DNA of 64,000 nt from Coptis chinensis (GCA_015680905.1 CM027384.1:69199001-69263000), one strand, 5' to 3'; shown: positions 22,195 through 33,902, counted from the first letter of the stretch. The notes: generated by a model not told the origin, from the sequence alone. Made by a program: numbers and translations.

Positions 22195-24505
22195 ATGGAG
22201 ACAGAGACATCAATCAATATCGAAGAAGACGTAGTTGGGTCTTCGTCTACTAAAGCCCCTGTTCAAGGCACGCAAACATTAGCTGCTCCTTATATAGGAA
22301 TGACTTTTACAAGTGTTGACGAGGCAAAGACTTATTACAAAGAGTATGGTCAACAAGAGGGATTTGAGACTCGTGGTTCGAACGACTTCCAAGCAACAAA
22401 AATCGGTGGATTTGGTTAGTGGTTGTTTACCGGTTTGCTCACGTGAAGGGGTTAACAAGAGAGATGAAGTCCGATCAAGAAATACATCAACTATCCGTGT
22501 GGTTGCCAAGCTAGAATTCGTATTAAGAAAAGAATGCATGAAGAGATATATGAGGTCAGCGTTGCTCATAATGACCATAGTCACAGTCTGGTGACCCCAT
22601 CAAAGAGAATTTGCATGAAAACTAACAAACATATGCCTGAAGCAGCGAAGTGCTTGACCTCATTATTTAGTGATAACAGTTTATCTATTGGGAAAGTGGC
22701 ATCTGTTTTCCATAGAGAGAAAGTTGGGTTTACACAGAAAGATTGTTGGAACCATTATTATGGTTTGACCAGAAAGATGCCTAAAGAAGGTGATGCAACT
22801 GCCGTGCTGCAATATTTTATGCAGAAGAGTGCCGATGATCCCTGGTTCTACTACGCTATTGATTTAGATGAAAATGGGACTGCGGTGAACTTTTTCTGGG
22901 TTCATGGGAGGTCTCGATGCCAGTATGACTATTTCGGGGATGTTGTGTCTTTTGATACCACATATCGCATTTCAATGCATATTCCATGCCTTTTGCCCCT
23001 TTTACCGAGTCAACCATCATTATCGGTCGATTCAGTTTGGTTGTGCATTGTTGCTTGATGAGACGAAGATACATTCATATGGCTATTTAAGGCCCGGCTT
23101 GCGCATGGGTGGTCAGATGACGCCAACTGCAATCATCACTGACCAGGATAGAGCGATGACTGCAGCCATTGCCAAAGTGTTTCCTAGTACTCGTCATCAT
23201 TACTGTCTTTGGCATATTATGCAGAAATTCCAAGAGAAGATGTCATTTACCAAATTTGAGACATTGGTAACTGAGTTGAAGAACACTATTTCTTTTTCGT
23301 ATAGGATTGTTGATTTTGAGAGAAGATGGTGTACAATCATTGAGAAGTATGAGTTGTCTGAAAATCTTTGGTTGACAGAGATATATTCAATGCGGGAGAA
23401 ATGGGTTCCTTGTTATCTCAGTGGCACCTTTTTTGCTGGTATGCACACGATTGGTCGAAGTGAATCGATGAATGCTCATTATGACCAGTTTGTAAATTCG
23501 ACGACTACGTTTATGCAGTTTGTACATGTTAATGAGAAGTCTTTGGCTTTGCTTGCTAGGAAAGAAAGAGATTCTGATTACCGCACCGAGCATAGTTCAC
23601 GGATTGTGCCTAACGATGTTTTCCTCCTTATGCATGCCATGAAGGTCTATACGATCTCAATATTCAATAAATTTAAAGAGCAACTAGAAAAGGCAAAGAT
23701 GGAGTACAAAATTGATGGGGAATAGATTGACAGGTATGGAACCGGAAGCTACATGGTGAAATGGAGAGACCCGCTGAAGAATTTTGTTTGGAGAGTGAGT
23801 TTCGATAGAGGAACCTTAGAGGGAGACTGCGAATGCAAGTACTTTCAGTTTATGGGTTTGCTTTGTGGTCATATCTTAAAGGTTTTTATGCACTATGAGA
23901 TTGAAGAGATTCCAAACCATTTTAGATTGACGCGGTGGATGCAAAAGGCTAACACTTATAGAGCAGAGTTTGATACTGGATTTGTGGTCGGGAATGTCTC
24001 AAATGAACCTTTGAGAGTGGCTCATTCTATCAAGGTTGCTTCTCAAGTGGCTTACGATGCGTTGCATACTTTTGAGGGTTATTCATATTTTATTGAAAAG
24101 ATTGGTGAAATGGCTATTGAAATTTCAAAGTTTAATGAGACTTCCTACGAAGGAGACGCAGAAGTTGCAGAGCCTCCAGTTGTAGAGCCTCAAGTTGTAG
24201 AGCCTTCAATACCTTCGGTTAATACATCACAGGTTTTTTTTTTTTTGAATGTTTAATTTGATATAAATTTAGTGTTTAATTCGGTGTTTAATTTGATATA
24301 AATATTTATTTTAATTCGGTCTTTATTTCAGCTATTGATTTTGAATCCCAACATTTCTCAAACAAAAGGGAGGGGGAAGAAGAAAGCGGATAGATGGAAA
24401 TCCCCCAAAGAGATAGCCCTAAACAATTCAAGAAGAAAGTGTCACAGATGTGGACAGATTGCTAACCATGACTCGAGAAATTGTCCGGAGAAAAATAATA
24501 CGTAA
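22195..24505 (+). pseudogene. FAR1/Jittery-type MULE transposase, broken
   Basis: The pieces read in order as a FAR1-family/MULE transposase. The FAR1 DNA-binding region starts PYIGMTFTSVDEAKTYYKEY (about residue 33). The MULE DDE core follows, with first Asp in SFDTTYR (22951), second Asp in IITDQDRAM (near 23141), CLWHI, and a Glu in EKWVPCYL (near 23397). Then come a SWIM zinc finger CECKYFQFMGLLCGH (23830-23873), an intron at 24232-24331 (GT-AG) and a zinc-knuckle-like CHRCGQIANHDSRNC (24438-24484; the Cys-His spacing is one residue longer than usual). Breaks: frame changes near 22420, 22497 and 22975, and an in-frame TAG at 23723-23725. A domesticated FRS gene is the alternative, but the flanking arrays favour a transposon. 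Start chosen at the first ATG after the array. Confidence 0.85.
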
Positions 24506-24514
24506 TCTGTCGAT

Positions 24515-24709
24515 TGTAAGTATAGCTTTATTCAAAACTCTTTGATTCATTTGTTCACTAGTTCTAATGATATTTTATCTGCGCGTCGAATATTTGATTC
24601 TATATTGGTCCCAGATGTTGTGTCATGGACTTCATTGATGTCTGGACTTGTTAAGAGTGGTTTAGATATGGCAGCCTTGTTAGAGTTTTATCAAGTGTTG
24701 TTAAGTTGA
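24515..24709 (+). pseudogene. PPR gene fragment captured in the MULE
   Basis: One open frame reads NSLIHLFTSS, then ARRIFDSILVPDVVSW, then TSLMSGLVKSG. This is the classic PLS-type pentatricopeptide repeat pattern of plant organellar RNA-editing and processing factors. It covers about one and a half repeats, has no start codon or targeting peptide, and stops after MAALLEFYQVLLS. It lies right after the transposase stop and inside the arrays, so it was probably acquired by the element as in Pack-MULEs. The parent gene cannot be named. Confidence 0.75.
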
Positions 24710-25634
24710 ACTGTGTCGAGGGTTGTGTTCTATTGCATCATTATGTCCATTGGATAATATCTAATGTTGCCTGCTAGGCTCTAGATAGGAAACATCATAA
24801 TGATAGACCGGTGCTTTTTTTGATAACTTCTTTCTCCCTTTTTTTTTCAAAGTTCAATATTGCTTGGTTTAGGTTACTTTTGGGGAGTTTAATTAGACCG
24901 AGTTCTAATCTCATTGATGTTGTAGAAAAGAGAAGTATGGCTCAAAGAGAAATGGAGAATCTGGAGGCAAAGCTTTGCTTTAGGTAAAAATACGCCTACT
25001 CATCCGCTCGTTTCCAGCCCCTCGACTTTGCATCACGATCTTTAGTCTTTTCATCATTCTCTCGTGGTTATGTTTCGATCGCTACTGAGTTCCACAAGAT
25101 GCCACAATATATCACTCGCACCTTGACTATGCACCATTCAAGAAAGTGCATCAAAATTGAGTTATTAGCTACAACGGAGAAATTGTCGGAAAAAGAGCGA
25201 GAGAAGAAGCGTAGTGTTGAAAGAAGGTGGAGAAGTTGAAGAGAGCTGAAACTTGGAGTGAAAGGCTTGAACAAGCCAAAGCTAGGTGCAGAGTGCAGCT
25301 ATACTTGTTGCTAATTCATTCCGATGTGCTTAAATGTTGTAAAGACGTAACAATAATATTTGGGATTGCATAAAGCATTTTGATGTGCTTATTGTAATAA
25401 ATGTTACTTGTTGTTGCACAAGCCCTTTGCAATTTTGTTCCGTAAAGTTGATATGATGTATTGATGCAGATACTATACCACCAGTATAATGCCAACGTTT
25501 GTCAACAACAAATTTACCTCAACCTATATGATCATCAATTAACATCAACAAAATTTAGCTCAACTGATAAATTGCCAAAACACGAAACTTCTGTTTTTTT
25601 GCCTCTTGACCGGTGTGGCCAAGGGGCAAAAAAT
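24710..25634. other. MULE interior, unassigned
   Basis: Contains short exon-like frames, for example a Lys/Arg/Glu-rich LSEKEREKKRSVERRW segment near 25175-25235, which may be another captured piece. No family recognised. Confidence 0.35.
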
Positions 25635-25913
25635 AGACACGTCATTTTTTTATGCAAGTTCAAATCCAAACGATATGGCTGCACCGTTTGGACTTAGTCC
25701 CAAACGGCATGACCGTTTGGGACTAAGTCCAAACGGTGCGCCATATCGCTTTGGATTTGAACTTGATCAAAAATGACGTGTCTGTTGACTTAGTCCCAAA
25801 CGGTGTAGCCACACCGTTTGGGACTAAGTCCAAACAGACACGTCATTTTTTTGATCCAAGTTCAAATCCAAACGATATGGCCGCACCGTTTGGACTTAGT
25901 GCCAAACGGCATG
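25635..25913. repeat. Three-arm inverted repeat (A - A' - A)
   Basis: Arm 1 (25635-25707) and arm 2 (25713-25783, continuing) are reverse complements over about 70 bp with a 5-nt loop. Arm 2 (to 25806) is in turn the reverse complement of arm 3 (25811 to about 25910) with a 4-nt loop AGCC. Shared blocks are GACACGTCATTTTTTT, AAGTTCAAATCC, AAACGATATGG and CACCGTTTGGACTTAGT. The middle arm can pair with either neighbour but not both. It contains no ORF of its own. Confidence 0.9.
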
Positions 25914-25914
25914 G

Positions 25915-26484
25915 AACTCTGACAGAATTCACCGAAAATAACTAAAACAAAGCAAAATTCTGACAGAGTTCACCGAAAATGTTAGTTAAAACTCTGACAG
26001 AGTTCACCGAAAACAATTGAAACAAGGCAAAATTCTGACAGAGTTTACCAAAAATGCTAGTTAAAACTCCGACAGAGTTTACCGAACTCTGACAGAGTTT
26101 ACCGAAAATAACTAAAACAAGGCAAAATTTTGACAGAGTTTACCAAAAATGCTAGTTAAAACTCTAATAGAGTTCACCGAAAATAACTAAAACAAAACAA
26201 AATTCTCACAGAGTTCACCGAAAATGCTAGTTAAAACTCTGACAGAGTTCACCGAAAACAACTGAAACAAGGCAAAATTCTGATAGAGTTCACCGAAAAT
26301 GCTAGTTAAAACTCCGACAGAGTTTACCGAACTCTGGCAGAGTTCATCGAAAATAACTAAAATAAGGCAAAATTCTGACAGAGTTCACTGAAAATGCTAG
26401 TTAAAACTCCGACAGAGTTCACCGAAAATAACTAAAACAAGGCAAAATTCTGGCAGAGTTCACCGAAAATGTTAGTTAAAACTC
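25915..26484 (-). repeat. Right subterminal array, inverted to the left one
   Basis: Units of AACTCTGACAGAGTTCACCG spaced by AAAATAACTAAAACAAGGC or AAAATGCTAGTTAA, giving a higher-order period near 75-80 bp. It is the reverse complement of the left array's motif and linkers (TAGCAT versus ATGCTA). Confidence 0.9.
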
Positions 26485-27051
26485 AACAATTCGTCGATAC
26501 TGATTGTTATATTTTCTGCCGTTGACTCCATACATACACAATTTTGGGTGATCTAACGGTTGTGTATTAGCAGTAAATCGGCTGCAGGAAAATTAAAATA
26601 TAAAAATTAACATCCAATAAACAAAACCTAATAAAATTACCATACAAGCAGTTAATAACACAAAATACTTTTAATAACGAAGAAAATATACCTTAAATCG
26701 AAAATGGGGTTTGAAATTGGTCCAAAATTTGAATGGGGGTTTGATTTGTATGAATTTTTCGGTTGAATAATTAGGGGTTTGATTTTGATTAATCCGATTT
26801 GTTTAAATAATTTGCTGTTTGATTTTGATTTTGATTTTGAAATGGTGTAATTTGGGGTTTTGTTTGAATTAGTCGCGTAAGTTTTGTTTTTGGAAAACAA
26901 AATGGTGATCTTTTGAAATATCAAAATACCGGAATATCGTGCTTAAGGCTTAAGGTTGGTTTCTGATATCAGTTTAGATTATCTAACGATCTAACGGTCC
27001 AAAATTGGTTGTTTGATGACTGTCCAAAAATTGGCTGTTCGCCTAGCCTAT

Positions 27052-27052
<1 letters not shown>
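26485..27052. other. Right flank of the MULE array
   Basis: AT-rich with GATTTTGATT repeats (26770-26845) and the motifs GATCTAACGGT/TCTAACGGT (26550 and 26990). The GATATTTCAAAA-type words near 26915 and 21305 are in inverted orientation, a faint hint of eroded TIRs. Confidence 0.35.

Positions 27053-27101
<49 letters not shown>
27053..27101. repeat. (CA)n(TA)n microsatellite
   Basis: About 14 CA units followed by about 10 TA units, immediately left of a fold-back MITE. Confidence 0.95.
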
Positions 27102-27497
27102 GGGGAGGGATAGAGGCACATTCATTATGCGCACATTATAGCCACATTTTCGACATACAAATGAATTAAGGCCTAGTTTTTTGTGGAGATGATCTCCCCA
27201 CCATGAAGATCATTCTCACAAAAAATCATAATATTTGGATATGTCTAACCATGTAAAAATTAGTGTTCATTTGTGTTTATTTTTGAACTTTTCATCTAAC
27301 GGTCTAAAAGTTTTGTAAGCATATTCTAATGTTAGACTTCTTTGAATGAGCTAAATTTTTGTGAGCATGTTCGCCATGGTGGGGAGATGATATCTACAAA
27401 AAATCAGCCCTTAATTCAACTTTTAAGTCTATGATTTTACTTGAATTAATTTACAATGTGGCTATAATGTGCGTATAAGAATGTGCCTCTATCCCTC

Positions 27498-27500
<3 letters not shown>
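27102..27500. mobile_element. Fold-back MITE in a TA microsatellite (399 bp)
   Basis: Terminal inverted repeats of roughly 45 bp begin GGGGAGGGATAGAGGCACAT on the left and end with its complement on the right. Inner stretches are also complementary (GATGATCTCCCCACCATG against CATGGTGGGGAGATGAT), so almost the whole element can fold. Both flanks are (TA)n, consistent with insertion at TA (Tc1/Mariner/Stowaway-like), though the exact TA duplication cannot be resolved in the microsatellite. Confidence 0.8.

Positions 27501-27556
<56 letters not shown>
27501..27556. repeat. (TA)n microsatellite
   Basis: About 27 TA units. It generates a spurious Tyr-Ile-repeat ORF at 27469-27723. Confidence 0.95.
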
Positions 27557-27558
<2 letters not shown>

Positions 27559-28355
27559 ATTTTTTTTTTTGCTAACCGGTGTCAGGACCAGCTTACACAC
27601 ACCTCGACTGATCCCGGGCCCTGGTTGGAAATTTATTTATATGAGCAAGCTAGAAAGCTAGATCAAGGATATCATTTGATAAAGGATATGCCACCTATGT
27701 TTAAACATGTGTCTATCATCTAGGTGTAGTAGTAAGTGAAGGTTTTATTTGTTTGTGCACATTTGGTTTTGTTTGTTTGTGTATTATAACTTTCTTCTTA
27801 GATTTGATCAGTGTTGTATGTATTTCTTTGCACAAAAATACATTAACACAATGTTGTAATAGCCAACACCTCCCAACCCCACACTCTCCTTCTTAATATA
27901 AAAGTTAGCTCCCTTAGAAGAAAAAAATGGAAAAAGTAAATGTCCTATTTTACTGTTTTTCGATTTTGTTGTTGTCTTGTTTTATTTTCTTGGCCTGTTT
28001 AGAATTTGGACAAGTATGAAAATTGCATATTGTTTGCCTATGTTAGAGAAAGCGTAGAACTTTGACTGTTTGCCTTTTGAGGTTTTGAGCTGATGGATCG
28101 ACATACCCAAGGCTAGTCGGCCCAATGCAAAGTTGTTTTAAAAACTGTCGAGCCTAAGCTAAGTATAGTGGTCTTCATCATTTAACTTTACAATTTTCCT
28201 TGATTGTCTAATTATAAAAAAATTTAGAGCGATATCTTATGGTCTAGTAGCTTGGTGCTCCATTAATCTATGCCTAGAGACCTATATACCTGTTATAGAC
28301 TTATAGTATTGAGACGGGGACTATTATTGGACCACTACTAACGGTTGTAGTCGGA
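27557..28355. other. Intergenic, with a segment also present at 61.05 kb
   Basis: Positions 27632-27750 match 61050-61172 in order (ATATGAGCAAGCTAGA, AGATCAAGGATAT, GGATATGCCAC, TATGTTTAAACATGTGTCTA, TCTAGGTGTAGTAGT). The rest is unassigned. Confidence 0.5.
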
Positions 28356-28571
28356 TGTAACGACCCACCCCATTCTATCACATCGATACTATCCCCACTT
28401 AGCCACTGCGGACCTCTGACAGTGTGGGGTTTTCGGATTCCGGACAGTAGCTTTCCAGGAGGTCACCCATCCTTGGACTATTCCTGCCCGAGCACGCTTA
28501 ACTGTGGAGTTCTCACTAACCCTACAGCCAAACGATCCTGAAAAGGCCTCGACTACATCGGACTTGTTACA
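28356..28571 (-). mobile_element. Cassandra-like TRIM solo LTR carrying 5S rRNA sequence
   Basis: Read on the minus strand the 216-bp unit starts TGTAACAAGTCCGATG and ends GGGGTGGGTCGTTACA. Its middle (28451-28513) is closely related to plant 5S rRNA, including the A-box region AGTTAAGCGTGCTCGGGC and the C-box region GGATGGGTGACCTCCTGG. A 5S-derived Pol III promoter inside an LTR is the hallmark of Cassandra TRIM elements. Only one LTR is present and no target duplication is evident. A plain 5S pseudogene is less likely because the TG...CA-bounded flanks are not 5S spacer. Confidence 0.75.
28451..28513 (-). promoter_or_regulatory. 5S-derived internal Pol III promoter (A box, C box)
   Basis: Minus strand: A-box-like AGTTAAGCGTGCTCGGGC and C-box-like GGGTGACCTCCTGGAAAG with near-normal 5S spacing. 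It may still bind TFIIIA/TFIIIC; the 5S 5' end is absent. Confidence 0.7.
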
Positions 28572-28903
28572 TTGGGCTCATCTCATGCTTGGCTCAAGAT
28601 CGTACTTGTAACTATAGCTGTGTTTGGTTCAAAGAAAATTGAGAAAAAGAAAGTGTTTTCAAGGAAATTGAAAACTTTTGAATGTTTGGTTCACAATGGA
28701 AATTGAAAACTTTTGAATGTTTGGTTCACAATGGAAAATGAAAAACTAGAAAACAGATTCTTCAAATGTGTTCAAAAGGAGGAAAACAACTTCCATTTTA
28801 ACAAAGAAGAAGTTGTTTTCTATTTTTGAAGGAGGCTTGCAAGAGAGAGAAAGGGGGAGAGATTTTAGAGATCTCAGGTTTCAAAAGATTTTGATTCCCT
28901 ACG
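28572..28903. repeat. Short duplicated sequence left of the CACTA element
   Basis: GAAATTGAAAACTTTTGAAT plus GTTTGGTTCACAATG occurs twice in tandem (28664-28735). The rest is A-rich without features. Confidence 0.6.
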
Positions 28904-28907
28904 CACT

Positions 28908-30796
28908 ACACCAGATTGGTTAATAAAAGACATGTTAAAAGACACGAATATTAGCGCCGAATCTTTGGACCCGTAACCAGCCCCGTTTATATTACAAAAA
29001 GTCTCATTTATTTTTTTGTTTGAAATACTTAAAAAAGAAAAGCCCAATATAAACAGCCCAAAACAAAATAAAAACCACCGACTCTTTCTTCTTTTTTCAT
29101 TTCATTTCTTTTTTTCATTTCTCAGAAAGGTGATTTCCTCAAAGGTGATTTACGAAAAAAGATTAAGGCGATTCCACTCTCTCTTTCGTTGTCAAAGGTG
29201 TTTTACTCAATAAGGTGATTTTTCATTCTCCTCAAATCTAATTAGAAACCCTAGCTTTCTCATTATATTTTCTGTTCTCCTCAAATCGAATTGTTAAATT
29301 CGTTGATTTTGTTGATTTAAATGATTGTTGAATAATTTTGATTTAGTTATCTTATTTAACTTAGTTTTAACATTGATTTGAGAAATATTTTTGAATGAGT
29401 GATGCTTTTGTAAATATTTTAGGTATTTTTGAATAATTGATGCTTTTGTAAAATTTAAAAAAAAAACTTTATTCCAGCTTAATAGATATGGTTTGGAATT
29501 TACTAGATAGAGAAAAACCCAAGGTTATGTTTTTTATAAGATAATTGAACTAATGTTAAGAGCGCAAGAGGCAGAAATATTACTAGGTAGAAAATATTAT
29601 GTAGCAAAGAAGCCATGAACCAAAGCAGCAGGCTATTAGAAAGCTGCTAGAATATCATGAAATGTTTCTAGTTATCGATGAACAAGTTTTGAAAGGGTTG
29701 CTAAATTAGTGTCGAAAAAGAGAGAGGAAGTGACGACAACAAAATTTGGGGGACATTTCATCAAGGACTAGAGAGGAAATGCCGACTTTTCTTCCTTAGA
29801 GTTTTCCATGTACACTTTTCTATTGAATGGTGCAGCTTGTGTTAGAGGTCTAGACATGGAAGCTTCGTAACTTAGAAACTATGATTGTAAAAAAACTCAG
29901 TATGATTTTAGACCACTAAATACTTGTCCTGTTTCAATTGAGCCTTTTTAAGGCCAAACAAGAAGTTTGCTTTGACTGAACTTCCATTGTTAGTCTTTCG
30001 ATCTGGTAGACTGGCCTGGTATACCTAATAGAAGACTCAGCTAAGCTAATTCACGAACAAATTTATCATTGATGTATTGATGTATTGATGCACACAAAAA
30101 CAGTCCCCTTTTTGTATTTGCATGTCTATGGGGAGGAATGGGGGTTAATTAGCATCCTTAGTCGTGTGGAATATATGGCAAGGCTTACTTAGTTACTTAT
30201 GCAGCGACAGTCAGAGGGACTATCTACTGGGGAAGTCGGGGCTGCACAATTTTCCATACATATTAGCAGTCTTTGATTAGGATTTTACATTTCAAAAGTC
30301 AAGAAGTGGAGTTATCCATCCATCTGTCCCATATCCCCCCCTCCTTTTCTTCCCTTTCCTCTTCTCGAGCCCTCCTTTCCTAGGTTTTAAGGTATTGCAG
30401 TACCTCAGTCTCGCTTCCCTGAGATGAACTCCACCAATAAAATGTGTACTGTTGTGGTAAATGGAAGCTGGTTTCTTTCAGCGCAGTAGTTGAAACCATT
30501 CTTCACTATGCCTTTCCTTTGTTAACACTCTCCATTTAGATATCAGTATTCTTGTTTGTCTCCCTGTTTTGACATTTGTTAGTGTTTTTTTGAGTTTGAA
30601 GGCTGCTATTGATAAACTTGATTTGATTATAGCTTTCTGCTGTTTATAATTGCATTTATTATGTCCATTTATCTGTTAATTTGAGAGTGTCTGGTCTATT
30701 TAATCTTTTGTATCCTCACTACAACACATCTTTTGTGTCCTCAATAGGCACGCAGGAATAAATCTCACAAACAAAAGCCATTTCTGTGTGATAGGA
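28908..30796 (+). other. CACTA 1 left subterminal region and transposase leader
   Basis: AT-rich, no coding region recognised. CT- and T-rich stretches at 29080-29280 look like a 5' UTR. CACTACAACAC at 30719 resembles a CACTA end, but no partner was found. Confidence 0.45.
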
Positions 30797-33700
30797 ATGG
30801 CTCTATTACCACCACACAAAGATTGGATGTCAGCACCATTGAATAGCGATGAATACTTGGATGTACTTGAATCCTTTTTAAAGTTCATGACCTATAGATT
30901 AGGAAAAGGAACTTGGTGCTCTTGTCCATGTCCGAGGTGTCGTAATGTGAGTGGAAGGTTTGGTCCGAAAATAGTGGCTGACCATTTAATTCGTATTGGA
31001 ATAGACCCATCCTATACGATATGGTATTTTCATGGGGAATCATTTGAAGAAGATGCAATCAATGTTGAGACTGTTGATCCTTCCTCCCATAGCCAATATG
31101 AAGATGGCTATTCTCGAGACATTGATTTAGTTAGTGAAGAGTTAGGATATGTTCATCTTGATGGTTTGGATGAGTCCATGGATGGGAGTACTTCAGATGA
31201 AGATCGAAATGTAGATGAGATGAGCTTGGACGATGATTCAAATTCTCATAATGAGTACCACTGTCATCAAAATCCAAATGATATAGGGAAGGAAACGAAG
31301 TTTAACAATTTATGGGAAGATGTGAAGAGGCCCATTTATTCATCTTGTAGGAACAATCAAACGGTTATCTCAGAATGATTAATGAGGTTAACCTTAAGAC
31401 GAAACATCAGCTATCAGATAACTGTTTCACCGATCTATTGAACACTCTAAGAGGAATTCTCCCTAAAGATAATACCTTACCAGTCAGTACATACGAAGCC
31501 AAAGAATTGATCAAGTCCTTAGGTATGGAGTATGAGACGATAGATGCTTGTCCAAATGACTGCATATTATATTGGAAAGATGATGAAAGTCTACAATGTT
31601 GTCCAAGATGTGGTGTAAGTAGATGGAAGAATGAAAGAGGTGATGATCTCTTAGAGAAGAAAAAAAACTTCATTACCGGTGAAAAGTATTGAGATACTTC
31701 CCCTTGATACCGAGGTTGCAAAGATTGTATAGGTAACCCTCTTGTTTAAATACTTATAACACATTGCCATTTGGTTTTAACACGTAGCCAATTAAGATAT
31801 TTATGTTTTCGTAGTGTTCCTTGGATTGCGGAGCAAATGACATGGCATTCAAGGGCTTGTCGATGAAAATAGAATGCGCCATCCAAATGACTCTCTTAAT
31901 TGGAGTACAATTGATGCTAAGTATCTGGAGTTTTCTTTTGAGCCTCGAAATGTCCGTCTAGGACTTGCAACGGATGGGTTTAATCCTTTTTCTCATCAGA
32001 GCAATTCGTATACTTGTTGGCCTGTTATGGTTGTTCCCTATAACTTACATCCATCTCTTTGCATGAATAAGCAATTTGTTATGATGTCTATGTTGATACC
32101 CGAGAAGAGTAGTCCAGGGAAAAACATTGATGTCTACTTGCAGCCTTTGATTGCAGAGTTGAAAGAGTTGTGATCCACGGGCACTCCATGTTATGATTCT
32201 TATACTCAGTCTACTTTTACCATGAAAGCAATTTTATTATGGGCTATTCACGACTTTCCTGCGTATGGCATGCTTTCTGGTTGTAGAATTGGTGGAACTT
32301 GTGGTTGTCCTATTTGTGCTAAAAATACGTGTTTAATTAGATTGAAACATGGGTCTAAGATTGCATATATGGGTCACAGAAGATTTCTTCCTGAAGATCA
32401 TCCTTTTAGGCATCAAAAGAAACCGTTTGATGGAAAGGAAGAACTTGAGACTGCTCCATCCCGATTGACCGGTACTTAGGTGTTGAGCATAGTAGAAGGG
32501 TTTGAAACGGTGTATGGAAAGGGGGCACCAGATAATGGCCCTAGTGCGTGGACCAAATGCTCAATTCTAACTAAGTTGTCATATTAGGAGGCAAGTAATG
32601 TTTTTAACAATATTTTGAATATGATTTATCATGTGTCATTGTCATTTGAATGTTTGTATAATGCATAGGACTTGTGTGTCTTTCACAATTTGGATGTGAT
32701 GCATGTAGAAAAGAATGTCGCGGAGAATCTCATTGTAACTATTATGGAATTGGACAAGAGTAAAGATGGGTTGAAAGCACGCCTAGATTTGAAAGAGATG
32801 AAAATTGCAAACACTTGTGGCCCATAGAATCGAGATAAGTTACTATTAACAAAGGCTGAGTTTGCTCTATCTCGGGTTGAGAAAAAACTCTTCTTAGAGA
32901 CTTTGTCCACTTTGAAGGTACCTATTGGATATAGCTCTAATTGGAAGACATGCAAGCGGGGGTAGATTTTGAATTGAAAGGACTGAAGTCACATGATTAT
33001 CATATTTTGATGCAACAATTATTACCATTACTACTAATGCATGCTTTTAAAAAACACAAGCCATTGCGTGTAGCTATTGGGCAATTGTCAACATTCTTTA
33101 AAATCCTTTGCTCCAAAGTAATTTACCGTGATGAGCTTCGTATTGCAAAAGAAAGAGTGGTCGAAGCATTGTGTGTCTTTGAGAAATATTTTCCACCTTC
33201 GTTCTTTGTTATTATGACACACCTTGTTGTGCATTTGGCGGAAGAAGCAGAAATTTATGGACCAGTTTGGAGTCGGTGGATGTACATTTTTGAGCGGTAA
33301 GTCTTTTGAGTAAATCGTGCTTATTTTTGTTATTGGTTATAAATAATATTTTGGTGATGACATGTCTTAGGATGTTGAGATCTTATAAGAAGTACGTAAA
33401 GAATCCGGCACACCCTGAAGGTTGTATTGCTGAATGTTATGTCATTGAAGAATCAATAATGTACTACATGGAGCACATGCCTAATGGCTCAAAGGGAAGC
33501 CACAAGCGAGGCAAGGAGAGATATATTGATGATGATGGTGAATTTGTAAGCGAAAAACCCCTTAACAAAAAAGGAGTACATACACTAACTAATGTGCAAT
33601 ATGAACAAGTGCGAAAATGGGTGCTTCAATGTTCAAAAGTTGCCATTCCATGGAGAAAGTAAGTATAACTAGTCAAGGTTATCTTAATTTGTGATTACGT

Positions 33701-33902
33701 AGCTGGGGAGGCATATATTTGACTTGTATTAGTTTTGTTTCCTATTTAGGAAATACCAAGCATACGTCAATGGATTCAAATCCAGCAATCGCAAACGTAA
33801 AGGCAATAGTCCGATGAGTTTTATTTTTTGGTTAAGGCAACAAGTAAAACATCTTGACACCGAATTCAACATTTAAAGTTCAATTAATATTAGGTAGTTT
33901 TG

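Larger units (their letters stand above)
21689..26484 (+). mobile_element. MULE with FAR1/Jittery-type transposase and inverted palindrome arrays
   Basis: A decayed transposase gene (22195-24505) is flanked by two arrays of one motif in opposite orientation: TCGGTGAACTCTGTCAGAGTT-type units at 21689-22106 and the reverse complement at 25915-26484. Between transposase and right array lie a PPR gene fragment and a three-arm inverted repeat. Arrays in opposed subterminal positions are expected for transposase binding in MULEs. The limits given are those of the arrays; outer TIRs and a 9-bp target duplication were not found, and the element may extend to about 21190 and 27050. Confidence 0.7.

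Noticed and set aside
22279-22584. Minus-strand 101-codon ORF in the MULE
   Set aside because: It is a shadow of the FAR1 domain on the plus strand.
25736-25945. 69-codon ORF across the three-arm inverted repeat
   Set aside because: Translation of the hairpin arms; the same peptide-like words recur on the opposite strand.
27469-27723. 84-codon ORF with a Tyr-Ile repeat
   Set aside because: The repeat is translation of the (TA)n microsatellite; start and end lie in unrelated repeats.
28451-28513. A 5S rRNA gene
   Set aside because: Only part of 5S is present and it lies inside a TG...CA-bounded LTR-like unit, so a Cassandra-like LTR fits better.
30719-30729. CACTACAACAC as another CACTA terminus
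   Set aside because: No partner end, target duplication or subterminal repeats; it lies in the transposase leader and is likely chance.
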